From: Luzula sylvatica
Lineage: Eukaryota; Streptophyta; Magnoliopsida; Poales; Juncaceae
Direction: 5' to 3'
Assembly (NCBI GenBank): GCA_946800325.1
Contig: OX326960.1
Span: 21,567,150-21,631,149 of the forward strand
DNA: 64,000 nt
Shown here piece by piece: positions 23,111-35,932 of this stretch. The notes under the pieces are model-generated. The model worked only from the letters and a program-made list of their open reading frames with translations, did not search any database and was not told where the DNA came from. The translations under genes were made by a program, and so were the position numbers. How positions within the stretch are numbered: the first letter of the stretch is position 1; every line of letters begins with the position of its first letter.

Positions 23111-24283
23111 TGTTGTTTATGATGTCTTTGCTTTTGCTGGATTGGGTTTATTTGAGTCTAAAAATTACTAATTTTAGTTGATTAAGGTGTAGTAGAGTCT
23201 AATTAGGATGTATTAAAGTAGGTATGGTGCTGATTTTGGTCTAATTTTGGTCTAGTAGTGTTAATTAAGATGCATTATATTCTAATTAGGATCTAGAGCA
23301 GTCTAATTAATCGATATCATCTCCTCTTTTTGGGTCGATCAATACAGGTTATAATTGGATTCTAAAAATAGGTTATAATTAATCAATTTACTCTTGCTTG
23401 ACTCGATTCCATCAATTTTTTTTCTTTTTCGAATGAGGCTACAGTAACTATTCCATCAATTTTTGTTGCTTGACTTGATTCCATCAATTTACTCTTGCAA
23501 AGTTTGTATTAGAGACTAATTAGAAGACTCTCTTGTTACTGACGACAAATTGGTCCGTCTTTTTTGGCTTTCTTCGAAACGAAGGATAAGTTTCGATCTT
23601 CAGGGTACATTCCAATTGGTTAGCCCCTTTTTCACCTTTTTCGATTCATTTTGTGTCATGAATTTATAAAACAAAGTGACATATATATTAATGTGGTTAT
23701 TATGTAATTTTGTTTAATAGAAGATGATCGAAGGCAAAACGGAAAGGAGCTTAGCAAAAGAGACTGCGATCAACACACAATGAGACTGCGATCAACACAC
23801 AATGAGACTGCGATCAACACACAATGAGACTGCGATCAAGGAATGCTGAGCAAAAGAGAAGTCGTTACATTCGAGTAGAAGAGCAAGTACCACGTAATGA
23901 GCGGTAGCTAACTATACCACATGTACCAACTATGAGATCATCATCCCTTCCGTCAGCCCTCACAAGGAGGACCCATTAGACTTTAGGGTACCAAACATGT
24001 ATTGTACGTGTATTGAAATTGAAATTAGAATGTGTATTGAAATTCAAATTGGATGTGTATTAGTGTATGTATGTGTAAATAATGACAATTTTTTGAAAAT
24101 TTGGCCAGAAATATGGTAAAATTTTTATTAGTCTCGAGAAGTGACATTGAATTGGATATACATATAATAGAACAAATCCCCAGCTGCTACATTGTGCCAA
24201 GTTTTTTTGAAAAAAAATCGAAGACAATTTGATGTACACAATCAATTTATTAGTCTTATTTTGATTAATATGACAATTCATAT
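23059..24283. other. non-coding left arm of the composite block
   Basis: Holds a (GA)n run at 23,068-23,105, intron-like T-rich DNA, and the 22-bp tandem array at 23,760. No gene recognised. Confidence 0.5.
23760..23839 (+). repeat. 22-bp tandem repeat, about 3.6 copies
   Basis: GAGACTGCGATCAACACACA plus AT, perfectly repeated at 23,760, 23,782 and 23,804, then partly at 23,826. Confidence 0.95.
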
Positions 24284-24292
24284 AAAAAAATT

Positions 24293-24342
24293 GGGGGAAT
24301 TTCTTGTATGTCCCTCCAAAAACACAAAATATCATATTTGTC
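24293..24342 (+). repeat. left TIR of the MULE
   Basis: 50 bp identical to the inverted right end, starting GGGGG. Confidence 0.95.
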
Positions 24343-24760
24343 TCTCTAAAATCGTTAATATCAAATTTGTCCACCCAAAACAAAAAAACTAACAAATTTA
24401 TCCATTCAAAACAAAAAATTTATCAAATAAATCCATCTAAAACTTATATAATATCAAATTTGTCCAAATTGTTAACTTTCCATCCAATTTATTGTAATTA
24501 AGTATTTGTTAGTTCTAATTAATTATAATTATAAATTTAAATGACTAAGATACCCTTCATTATCTAAAGCCATTATTCAGTCTACAAACCCATTTCTATT
24601 TTCTTTTGTTTTTTCACAGTGTCTGTTCATCTTCTTCTTTTCCCACTCCAAGAGCTCACCCTTCATTTCCATTTCATCTAGTTTCCCCTATTCGTATTTT
24701 GGTCCTGAAGAAAAATATTGCATGCATGGATAGAAAATCAAAAGGAGCTCGTCGATTTGT

Positions 24761-27735
24761 ATGAATGAGAGAAATCAGGTAATCATATTAATTTCATATT
24801 TTATCCCTGATCTTTATATTGATTGGTAGGAAACATTGAGAATCTAGCTGTACTAAATAAATGGGGCAAATTTCATTTTTGTTGAAAAGTCCTCTGTATA
24901 TAATAGTTTATAATACAAAGCACAACAAGACTTTGTCATTAATATAGTTCTTGTGCATATGAAGCACAACATTACAGATTTCGTAATTAACATAATTTTT
25001 GTGCAGCTTGCTTACATGAATTGTGAGATGGAGCTAGAAGCTGGAAAAGATGAATACTATAAGCCTAGATGGGAAAATATGATTGAATCTCCTACTATTG
25101 AGTATGTCATTTTTTTCTTGTTTTCATTAAATAAGTATTTAACTTCATTTTTATTTTGTTTTTTAGACAAGGTCCATCTAATTACAAGTTAATAATAAAG
25201 TACGGAGGATATTTCAAGTTTATCAAGAATTCATCTAGGAGAAAGTATTGCTTCCTGAAACAAAAAACAATTTGTGCGGATATGTTCTCCTATAAGCTAA
25301 ATGATTTGAGGGAAGACGTGGAAAAACTATTTCCATGGGAGAGCAATCAAGTTGTTTCTATGTTGTTTCTCGATAGATTTGCCGAACAACAATCGTTTAT
25401 TCGACTCGACACAGATGAAAATTTTCTTCTAATGCAAAATATGCATGAAGAAAAGAACGAAGTAGTCATCTTTGTGACACATGACAATAATGGTCAAGAG
25501 AATGAAATAACCATGGAGGGAAGGAATGAGATTTTGGGATTAGAATCGGACCAGCAACATGTTGAGGAGGGTTCAGATTATTGTGCAAGTGAGAATAGTT
25601 ATCATAGTCGTTATAGTAGTGGCAGTGACGAGGAGGTTTCAAAGTACGAAGGAGAAACTTATACATATAACAAAGATGACCCGATTATGGAGATCAATTC
25701 GAAATTTCCAAATGTAATTATGTTTAGAAGAGCATTGAACCACTTTGCTTTGGTGAAAGAATTTGAGTATTTACTGGAGAAAAGTAACCAACAACGCGTT
25801 ACGGCAAGGTGTGCGAATAAAAATTGTGCTTGGAGAATTCATGCTTCGGTTCTACAAGATAATATTACTTTTGAGGTTAGAATAAAAATAGAATAACTTC
25901 TTATTTTAATTATATATTTTATGTTAATAATTTTCATGAAATTTGTGTAGATCAAAACAATGAATGATACGCATACATGCACAAGAAGTAACAAGTCCGG
26001 CAATAAAAGAGCAACTCAAGGATGGATTGCCGATAGAGTAATTGATAAACTGAAGGTTGAGGGGGATGTGCCAGTAACTGTACTTAGGAAATGGCTTTGT
26101 GACAAGTATAGCGTTAATGCACCATATTTGAGGGTTTATCGCGGGAAAGAACAAGCTTTGAGGGACATATATGGTAAATGGGAAGATTCATTCACAAGGA
26201 TTGAAGATTTCAAAGAGGAATTGTTGAGAAGGAATCCTGGGAGTGTGGTTGATATACATCTTGAGAAGAAAAAGGATAAAGACCACTTTCAACGGTTCTT
26301 TGTCGCGCTAGGTGCTTGTGCTAGAGGATTTATCGTGGGGTGTCGACCCTACATAGGACTTGATGCTTGTCATCTAAAGGGAAAATTCAATGGAGTACTT
26401 GCGGCTGCTACAGCTATCGATGGTAATAATTGGATGTTTCCGGTCGCTTATGGTGTGCTTGAATCGAAAAATACTGACTCGTGGGTGTGGTTTCTTAAGG
26501 CATTGCAACAAGCAATAGGAACACCCGAGGGTCTTGTTATCTCCTCTGATATGCAAAAAGGGTTAGGAGCAGCTGTTGCACAAGTCTATCCAAGCGCAGA
26601 GCATCGAGAATGCATGAGGCACTTATATAGCAATTTCAAAAAACATTTTGGTGGTGACTTCTTGAACTTTTCCTTATGGAACGCAGCACGCACCTACTCT
26701 CCAAACCGGTACAATGAAATAATGAATGAGATTCGTGTGGTCCGTCGAGAAGCATTTACTTATCTCGAAAAAGAACATAGCAAAATATGGAGTAGGAGCA
26801 AGTTTGGTACAACTGCCAAATGTGATTACCTTACTAATAATATATCGGAAACATTTAACTCTTGGATTGCCGAAGCGAGGTGTCGTCCTGTACTTGACCT
26901 TCTAGATGCTATTAGACAAAAAATTATGGTGAAATTTGATGAAAGAAGGAGAATAGCAAGAAATTGGAAGGGAAAGTTGGTTCCAAGTGCTGATGCATAT
27001 TTGAAGACTATATCCAAGGTATATCTCTAATTTGCTTGAAAGTATTTAACATTGTTTCGAAAGTAGATTCCAAGCAGTCACACATCTTATTAATTTTCGA
27101 CATGTAGGGTCTTGGAGCATACGAAGTGCATAGAAGTAGTGACAATCGGGCAGAAGTACACGGAAATGGAAGTCGCTGGGAAGTTATTCTCGATGAAAAA
27201 ACTTGTAGTTGTCGAGCTTGGCAAGTGAGAGGTCTTCCTTGTGTCCATGCTGCTGCCTTTGTTGGTTTCATAAGGGATGCTAGTTGGGACAATCACGTGG
27301 ATTCTTATTTCACAATTGATAAGTTCAAATTGGCTTATGCCATGGAAATTGGTCCAATGCCCGGAAAAGATCACTGGATTCATGTAGACAAAGGCTATAA
27401 GATTTATCCACCTATTTTGAAGCGTTCGACTGGGCGTCCTAGAAAGAATCGAATAAAGGCACCCGATGAGCCCAAAAAAAGGCACAAATGTAAGCGATGT
27501 GGTCTTTACGGACACCAACAAAAAACTTGCAAAAATCCCGAGCCAATCGAAGCATCGGGTTCATCACAAACATCAAACAAAAAAAGGTAAAAAAATGTTG
27601 TTTAGTTTTGTAACTATTGAATGCATTCTGTTTTTGTAATCTAATATGTTGTCATTACTGAAATATAGAGGGCGAGGAAAAAAGAACGCACGTCATCCAC
27701 TCCAACACCAAACATTTACGCAAGACTATATTTAA
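24761..27735 (+). CDS. MuDR/MULE-type transposase
   Basis: Catalyses cut-and-paste transposition of the surrounding element. Proposed exons: 24761-24778, 25007-25101, 25167-25875, 25951-27018, 27108-27586 and 27669-27735, all GT-AG and phase-compatible. Starting at the ATG at 25,016 instead gives 802 residues; the leader exon adds nine. Order, counted from 25,016: an N-terminal MuDR-type segment (about 1-130), an acidic linker, a WRIHAS-type zinc-ribbon/DNA-binding region (about 245-330), and the MULE DDE domain with GLDACHLKG (D about 403), VISSDMQKG (D about 466), the CxxH in CMRHLY, and E in NISETFN (about 566). A SWIM zinc finger CSCRAWQVRGLPCVH (about 655-670) and a zinc knuckle CKRCGLYGHQQKTC (about 748-762) follow. 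No stop or frameshift interrupts it. A small upstream open frame precedes the leader ATG. The final exon is the least certain; without it translation ends at 27,590. Confidence 0.9.
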
Positions 27736-28099
27736 GTCATGATAGTTGATTGATTTAATTTTGCTATCTTATGCAGTTTTAATTTTTGTTTTGTTATGTT
27801 TATTTTGAAAAGTCATTTGCAAAACAGGTAAAACAAAACTAGTATAAACAAACAAATTTTGACTATGTTTGAGAAAATGATTAAAATTAGACCAAATTTG
27901 TGAAAGTATTTATAAACTCAATTTGGATACAATTGTACACATTTCTCAATTATATTACATAGGTGTTTACAATTTGAAGGAATCAAAACATGTACTCAAA
28001 ACAAAACGGAAAGAAATCAACCAAATGGGAACCTGCATCGCATGATCACACAAACAAATGGGAACCTGCATAGCACGATCACAAAAGAATCTTCATAAG

Positions 28100-28242
28100 T
28101 ACAAAGAAATCAAGCAAATAAAAAGGGGGAAAACACCTTGTGAGCAGGGTAATGTTTTTTACAAAGAAATCAAGCAAATAAAAAGGGGGAAAACACCTTG
28201 TGAGCAGGGTAATGTTTTTTACAAAGAAATCAAGCAAATAAA
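28100..28242 (+). repeat. 60-bp tandem repeat, about 2.4 copies
   Basis: Units start ACAAAGAAATCAAGCAAATA at 28,100, 28,160 and 28,220 with an exact 60-nt period, so one frame shows a 20-residue repeat (KEIKQIKRGKTPCEQG...). A separate direct repeat AAATGGGAACCTGCATMGCA lies just upstream (28,023 and 28,056). It sits in the MULE right arm, 3' of the transposase. Confidence 0.93.
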
Positions 28243-28700
28243 ATCCTTGATAACCTGCAGCAAGATTAAAAAAAACCAAAATATTTGAGATCTCTAGAAA
28301 TTGGTTGTGAATGCAATTTCACTTTGGGGATAGTAAAAAGATAAGAGAAAAAATTACAATGCTTACGCTCTGTGCAGCCTCCACGGCGACAGCGAGCATC
28401 TCGTCAAGAGAACCTAGTAATTGAGAGTGTGGATAAAAGGAGGAAGAGCTTCGTCTGGCTGGAAGAATCGTCTCGCTAGAAGAAGTTGCCATGGAGAAGA
28501 GCTTAAGAGGAGGAGTGGATCGCTAGAAGAAGAAGTGCCAAGTTGAGCTTACTTATCGGGTTTATGGGCTTATCGGGTTTGGAGGGTAGATTAGTCATTG
28601 TACTATTTTTTTGTTAAGTTTAACAGATTTGTTAGTTTTGAATTAATTTGATATGAATTAAGTTTTAGAGGGTTAAATTTGATAATAACAATTTTGTAAG

Positions 28701-28750
28701 GACAAATATGATATTTTGTGTTTTTGGAGGGACATACAAGAAATTCCCCC
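28701..28750 (-). repeat. right TIR of the MULE
   Basis: Inverted copy of 24,293-24,342, ending CCCCC, followed by the TSD AAAAAAATT. Confidence 0.95.
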
Positions 28751-28759
28751 AAAAAAATT

Positions 28760-29800
28760 TGATATACATAAATATACACAATTATAAATATAATCTCAAT
28801 TATAACATTTGGACTCAATTTAACTTGCACAAATCAATCGATTACAATTCTAAAACACAACCTTAACTCAACATAAATCTAATCACCAAATATAATTAGA
28901 TATACACAAAAGACACAATCATAACCGAACCCTAACACAACTTCCATATACGACTTCGAGTATAACCCAAACTTTTGAGTAAAACCTTGAAAAAAAAAAC
29001 TTGTGCATGAGTATTGAAAATTTCATATACATCACATTCCAATCCAACTCCGACTATTCCGACTTTGAGCAATTCAAACCCAAATCTTGTGCTCATATAT
29101 TACGACCAAAGCCTGGAAAATAGTTTTTCAGATATATATATTTGCATTAGTGAAGGGGTTTTTTTGTAATTTTGAAAAGAAAAAGAGGGGTGAAATGCAA
29201 AATTGTACCCAATTTACCTTAATCGATAAAAGTAGCCTTTTCGTCGAGGGTTTGCACGAGAGTTCAAAATTTTACCTAAATTAATCGAAGTCCAATTTCT
29301 TCACAACATAGTTCAATGCTCGCAATGGTTCTGTTGCGTCCCGGACTCGGCTTAGCATCTACCATGAAGAATATGGGTTAGGAATCAATTTTTTGTTAGG
29401 GCCTACGATTAGTTCAATTAATGAACACTAATTAGCCTCATTTATACATAATTAGTGTCTACTGTATCATTTTATCGCCAAAATATACTCAATTTGTCCC
29501 ATAAAATAACCAATAAATCTCAATTTCAACTCAATTATACCAAATTGGCATTACTTCTCAATTAGACCTCAAATGTGCCCAATTATACTTCAATTGTACC
29601 AAATTATACCTTAATCAATTGCAGCAACATGTTTGTACGTAGACCCCATTATTCGTGAGAGGAGAGTTCGAAGGGTAGGGTTTTATGTGAGATTTTTGTT
29701 CGTGGGAAGAGAGAAGACGCCGTGGCGGAATCCAACTGCCGCAAGCAAGCAGTTCTTGCCATGAGATGAAGAGACCGGAGCATGACGTTCGTCAGGGAGT

Positions 29801-29844
<44 letters not shown>

Positions 29845-29977
29845 CTCCATAGGGAAAGTGTTCACCGCATGCCAAAGGGAAGGGAGTATATAGTGCAGGC
29901 AGAGGGAAGGATTCATCGGGACAGCTTTTTTTTCTAGTCACTTCCAGCTTCCTTGAGAGCTTCGAAGAAGAAGAAGA

Positions 29978-30057
<80 letters not shown>

Positions 30058-30233
30058 AAAGCTTCGTGAAACAGAGAAATAAAAGAAGTTAACCGAAGTA
30101 GTGTTGCTTGACGGTAATTTCATCTCAAACGGAAGCGCGTGTTATTAAAAGTTTGCACAGATCTTAATGCATATCTAAGGGTATAAAAGTTACAAGCAAA
30201 AATCAAGATTTGCTTGTACAAGCTATATAGACT
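28760..30233. other. non-coding right arm of the composite block
   Basis: No gene seen. It contains (GA)n runs at 29,801-29,838 and 29,983-30,054 and the right outer inverted repeat at about 30,155-30,228. Confidence 0.5.
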
Positions 30234-30235
<2 letters not shown>

Positions 30236-30322
<87 letters not shown>

Positions 30323-30330
30323 CACACACA
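30236..30330 (+). repeat. (TA)n-(CA)n compound microsatellite
   Basis: About 48 bp of TA followed by about 46 bp of CA with one AA interruption. It marks the right edge of the composite block and generates spurious Tyr-Ile and Val-Cys open frames. Confidence 0.95.
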
Positions 30331-31585
30331 TACATATTATAATTTATTAATTGGTTGATAAAAATTATTTATTAATATTATGCTCTATGAAAAAATAATT
30401 TAACTTAATATAAAAAATATAAATTAATTATATTTTTAATATATTAAATAAAATACACATAAGTTGATAAGTTGATGTATTAGTTAATTACACATTAATA
30501 TAATTAATTTGTCATAACTATAATTATTACAAAAGATAGAAAACACAAGCAGTGTTCTCCTTATTTTTCATGGAACAACAACCGAAGGTAATTGATGGAA
30601 AAGACCTTGAAAAAAACTACTATTCGACTCTTCAATTTCGGAAATTAATTGAGAAAAAACTTTAAAGTTCAGTATTTATCAATGTCAGTATTTATAAGTG
30701 CAATATTTATAAAAAAAAGTTGTATTTTGCGCGTGTTACCCTTCAATTTTTGCATGTTTGAGGAAAATATACTGAAAATTAAGTATTTTGAAATATGTTT
30801 TTTATGACCACATTTTTCGAGAAAATATATGAAATTGAGTATTTTGCACGTGTTAACATTCAATTGCGATACTTTTTAGTAAATTTTAGTATTATGCATT
30901 TATTAAGCATTCCAATTTTGACGGTATTAATACAAAATTAAAAATTAGGTATTTTCTGTAGTTAGTATTTAGTTACAACATGTTCCTATAAAATTTTAAA
31001 ATTTTAAAAATAGTACTTTGCACGTATTAATCTTTAATTTTTATTTTGTTTTGCTAAAAAATATAAAATCATATATTTTGTATGTGTTACTTTATTACTA
31101 TATTTTTTTAAAATGCTTGTATTTTGAGTATTTTGAATATTAAAGCACTTGTCACATAATAAATATTGAAGATTCTAAGTTGTTTGTGGTGCTCTTTCCT
31201 TGGAGATTTTTCTGTTCAATGTCAATGTGGCGCTATGCTAATATACGATCTATTCAAAGTAAATTGTACGACCAGATTCATCTAGATGATAATTGATAAC
31301 TTCACTCGTCGAATCATTCGAGGTGAATTTATTTAGCAAGTGAAATCTTTTGTTTGGCCCGCTACAGAAAAAACACAGAAATAAACAGGACTTCTGGCTA
31401 ACGTGTATCTAATCACTGGTTCACAATTTCAAAACCACATAAATAGTCTCGAGTTACAAACGCGTATCTAGTTCACAATTTCGTAATTAAAGTTTTGACT
31501 AAATTTGAGTATAATATCAGAATTACTATTACTATTACTATAAGTATCAAAAATCCTTCACGAGGAGCCTCTACCCCAAGTCTAA
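30331..31585 (+). promoter_or_regulatory. upstream region of GLR copy B with a G-box
   Basis: No gene. A degenerate motif of the type TATTTTGCACGTGTTA recurs at about 30,725, 30,840, 31,014 and 31,075. One copy contains a perfect G-box CACGTG (30,847-30,852), about 730 nt upstream of the GLR start codon. Whether this is promoter sequence or an old tandem repeat cannot be decided from sequence. Confidence 0.3.
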
Positions 31586-31889
31586 ATGGAAACAGCAAAA
31601 ACCAAGCGCCTTGTGTGCATGCCTTTACCTCGTATCTTGTTCTTCTCCTTCTTGATTTTCTTCTCCATTATTGACTCCGAAAGCTATCTAGTTCGAGCTC
31701 AGGATGCCACATCAAGACCGGTGCGTGTTGGAGTTGTGCTCGATCTCACACAACTGGAAGGGAAGAGAAGCCGCACGACCATTATGATTGCGATAGAGGA
31801 TTTCTATGCCGCGAATCCACATTTCAGAACTAGAATTAGTTTTGATTTTTGGGATTCCATGAATGAAACTGTTGGGGCTGCTTCTGCTG

Positions 31890-34518
31890 GTAATTCACAC
31901 AATTTTTAGCTATAATGATAGACACCTAAATGTCGTATCTAGATATGTACCTAGATACATACGTGACAATCAAATATAAAAAATTTAAAGTTTTGTTTTA
32001 ATTTTTAAGTTTGACGTGATAGTACTAAGATTTGTCACATATGTTTCTACGTTCAAATCTAGATGTAAAATCATTCATTTCGTGAAACCTGTTATATATA
32101 TATATATATTTTTTTTTTTTTGAATTTATATTTACATGTTACGGGACAATTATTACAAATTAATTTTGTGAAATTATTCATTTTGTCATTCAATATGTAT
32201 TTATCACATAACATATGAGTATAAATATGAAAAAAAATGTGATATATATTTTATGTTTGATCCATAATTCACATTTATTTTCCATTGATCCTATAGGTTC
32301 TATTTAAATAACTCTTAACAATACTTTATTCTAGGAAAAACATATTTACGTGATTCACAAATATTTTTTCCGCTACGGTGAGTTTTATCGGTAACTAATT
32401 TCAAGAGCTGGCAAAATATGACCCGACACAAAAAATGACCCGATATGTTCGAACTTGAACTCGAGCCGAATCGAAAAATATTGAAAAATAAATGATTCGA
32501 AACTTAGCCAAAATGCGAACTAGTAAAAAAAAAATTCAAGATATTAGTCGAACTAAACTTATCATCATTTCATCCAAAAAATGCGAACTTGTAAAAAAAA
32601 TATTATTCGACATCTTGAAAATATTAAAAATATATTTTAAAAAAAATGGACTTTAAAACTAATGGCTAACAAAATATTTTTCTGCCAAAATATTTTCAAG
32701 ATGATTATTTTTTGTATCTTTGTTTATATTTTTATTATTTGATATTATTTTTCATTAAAACAAATGATAAATAAAGTATTAAAATTATATAAATGACATA
32801 ATTTTTGTAAAATATATTATATATGCTAAAAATATTATAGAGATTTTTAACTGCAACATACATTTTTGAAGCATACTACATGTTTCATTTATATCTTATG
32901 AAATATAAAATGTATATAGAGGCACAAGTCACAACGTTCAACTAAAAAAAAGATATATTGCGGTTAAAAATGTACATAAACTTTTAAAGGTGCCTGACAT
33001 CTAAAATGTATATGACAGAGCATATCACACAACGAAAATGTGTATTTTATAAGGTCAATAAGAAACGTATTGTACTTCAAAAAATATGTAGTAGTTAACA
33101 AATCAACATTTAAAAAAAAATTGAGAACAAAAAATAAAGTTTCTGGCTAACGTAATATTTTTTTCTATTATATATTAGGGTTATATACTATGTTGCGCGA
33201 ATACTTCAAAAAACCGAATTTATCCGTATCGTATCCTAAATCATATGTTAAATTGTCGTATCGCCGTATCCGATACGTGTCGCTGTATCGCCGTATCCGT
33301 GCAACACAGATTATATATTATGTTCCACAAATACGGTTACGGGTATCATATACAATGCGATACGGATAGGGTGATACGTCGATACGATAATTTTCAAAAA
33401 ATTCAGAATACGAATACGACAATATAGTTATTATTTTTAAATTATAAATTAATAATATTTTTAAATTAATATCATGACAATAAATAAAATCAATCAACAA
33501 TACAAGTATCATAAAAATATCATAGACCTATTCTAGAAGTATCATGAAACTAATTTAGAATTATCCTAAATGATTCTATATAAAAATATTATGGACCGGA
33601 ATATTTAATTGGTTGAAGTATCCTAAATGGAACATCCATCCGTATTCGTAAATAATAAATATTAAAATAATCGAACACTCCACGTGATGTATCCGACCCT
33701 ATTGCAGCCCTATATGTATCTGACCCGTATCGCACCCATATTCGTATCGGATACTCGTATCCCAGAATACTTCTGCATTTTTGAAATATCATGCCCCAAA
33801 ACTCACCCAAACATGGGCAAATGTGTTTAATTGGATTGATTAATACCCTTAATTGCATGAATTAACGAGTTAATTGATCTTTCATTGAATTGACATGTCA
33901 ATCAATATGTATTAATATTAACATACTAAAATGAATTGATGTGTCAATTAAACCTTAATTGAAATGTTAATCAACCCAATTAATTTCATGTCCACCTCAT
34001 CAAGAGTGTTGAGGTGAAATGCGAGACACAATATATTTTCCCTATATATTAAACTCTCTCAAGAAGAAACCAGTCCTCGATGGCGTGATAGTTAGTGTTT
34101 AAGTAAAAATTAAAAAAACTAAATCATAAACTAAGAATGTAAATTATATAAATCAAGGTGGTTAATAGTTACAAAATATAAATTAAAATGTTAAATTATA
34201 TAAAAAAATATTATCACGTAATGAAGAATCCAAAAAAATAAGATAAAAATGTAAGTATACCAACAACACTCTCATAAAATCTAGGATCAAGTATCACCTA
34301 TTATTGCCAATGATCTCATAATCAAATTGGTTGAGTACTTGACACAATAGAATCATGTGTGGAAGAGATTATGAATTTGTGTCCCATGAGCATCAACATA
34401 AAAAATAGAAATTTATAATAGCCATAATTCGTGATCTAGAATTCTCTTAAAAAATATATCAAGTATCGTTACCCCCATCAATCCCGATATTAACAGAAAT
34501 CTCTTTTGTCATATATAG
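31890..34518 (+). other. GLR copy B intron 1, repeat-laden
   Basis: Starts GTAATT and ends TATATAG. Two stretches look transposon-derived: 32,405-32,540 (GGCAAAATATGACCCGACA, like hAT ends) and about 33,200-33,770, which is rich in CGTATC/GATACG motifs in both orientations. No clear TIR or TSD could be paired. Open frames here are A/T-rich by-products. Confidence 0.55.
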
Positions 34519-35932
34519 TTGTGGATCTACTGAAGACTCAAGTGGAAGCCATAATGGGTCCCCAAACCTCGACTGAGACCGAGTTTGTTACTTTTTTGTG
34601 TGATCGAGCCCATGTCCCTCTTCTCTCCTTCTCTGCTACATCCCCAATCATTTCCCCGTCCCACTCTCCATATTTCACTCGTGCTTGTCTCAATGATTCA
34701 TCCCAATCCCTCCCTATCGCCAGCTTCATCCGACAGTTCGGTTGGCGTGCTGTGATCCCAATTTGTGAAGACTCTTACTACGGGTATGGCATTCTCCCCT
34801 CCCTTATAGATGCACTTGGACCATTTGATGTACAAATTCTTGATCGTGCTGTTATACCTAGCACGGCAATAGATGACCAGATTGAAAAGGAACTCGCCCG
34901 ACTCATGAACTTAGAAACATCTGTGTTTTTGGTTCATATGCGTTTTGCTCTTGCTACATGGCTATTCCGCATCATACAAAAGCTTAACATGTTGTCTGAG
35001 GGTTATGTCTGGATCGTAACGGATAGTGTAGGATATGTGATTGACACGCTTGAACCAACCATCTTAACCTCCATGCAAGGTGTGGTTGGATTTCGGCCTT
35101 ATTTACCACCGTCAAATAAAATAACGCAATTCTCGGCTCGTTTCCAAGCGAGGTATCAGCAAGATTACCCAGACAGTAACGTGAGCGAACCAAACATATA
35201 CCAGTTCTGGGCATATGATGCAACTTGGACGATGGCAATTGCAGTTGAGAAGGCACATGTAACCAACCCGAGCTTTCTAATGCCAAAAAGGGGGGCTGGA
35301 TATTCCATGGCATTCGATAAAATTGGTGTTTCCCAAACCGGGGCTAAACTACTCACTACAATTCATAACACTACGTTTAATGGGTTGGCTGGTAATTTTA
35401 TTCTCATAGATGGACAACTTCAGCTGCATGCATATGAGATATTTAATATGATAGGAAATGGCACGAGAACGATAGAATTTTGGAATAAAGGAGAAGGGAT
35501 AACAAGTGACTATGGTAATAGGAATAAAAAGCTAAAGAAGATCATATGGCCAGGGAACTCGACGTTAACACCCAAAGGTTGGGTCAACCCAACCAAAGGG
35601 AAGACATTGCGTATTGCTGTGCCGGTGAAACAATCGTTCTCACAATTTGTCAGTCCATCAGAGCCAATCACAAACACATCCAATATTACAGGCTACAGCA
35701 TCGAAATTTTGGATGCTGCCATAAAAAAGCTTCCTTACCATGTAAGCTATGAGTACGTGCCCATTTCCGACAAATACACACATGACGATCTCATCTCTGA
35801 AGTCCATCTTGGGGTAAGTATTCACAAATTTACTTCCACTAATCTACTATAAACACATTTTTCATCTATTTATCATTTTATTAATAATATCATATCTAAA
35901 TTGAGAACAGAATTTTGATGCGTTTGTGGGGG

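Larger units (their letters stand above)
24293..28750 (+). mobile_element. complete Mutator-like element (MULE), apparently autonomous
   Basis: The first 50 bp (GGGGGAATTTCTTGTATGTC onward) is repeated perfectly in inverted orientation at 28,701-28,750; weaker similarity continues beyond 100 bp. Immediately outside lies a perfect 9-bp TSD AAAAAAATT (24,284-24,292 and 28,751-28,759), the diagnostic Mutator length. Between the TIRs sits one intact spliced transposase gene. The right arm carries a 60-bp tandem repeat. Perfect TIRs, perfect TSD and an open frame together suggest a young insertion that may still be able to transpose. Confidence 0.93.
22739..30233. mobile_element. composite block bounded by about 80-95-bp inverted repeats
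   Basis: 22,743-22,820 (CTATATAGCTTGCACAAGCA onward, through CCCTTAGATATGCATTAAG) is repeated in inverted orientation at about 30,155-30,228 with few mismatches. The outer ends dissolve into AT/GA microsatellites, so no TSD can be read. The arms contain leader-like pieces: a 53-codon open frame at 22,897-23,058 with a hydrophobic N-terminus and no family match, and a CT-rich leader opposite it near 29,940-30,060. The intact MULE at 24,293-28,750 is nested inside. A large Pack-type DNA element is the simplest reading; two independent insertions of one family in opposite orientation cannot be excluded. Confidence 0.5.

Noticed and set aside
28100..28242. CRISPR-like regular repeats
   Set aside because: Contiguous 60-bp tandem units with no spacers, in a plant nuclear context.
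29938..30335. Long poly-Ser/Leu and Tyr-Ile open frames
   Set aside because: They are translations of (GA)n, (TA)n and (CA)n microsatellites; the same applies to 18,978-19,325, 52,992-53,321 and 56,574-57,213.
33200..33780. A defined transposon in GLR intron 1
   Set aside because: Rich in CGTATC/GATACG motifs, but no pair of inverted ends or TSD could be found.
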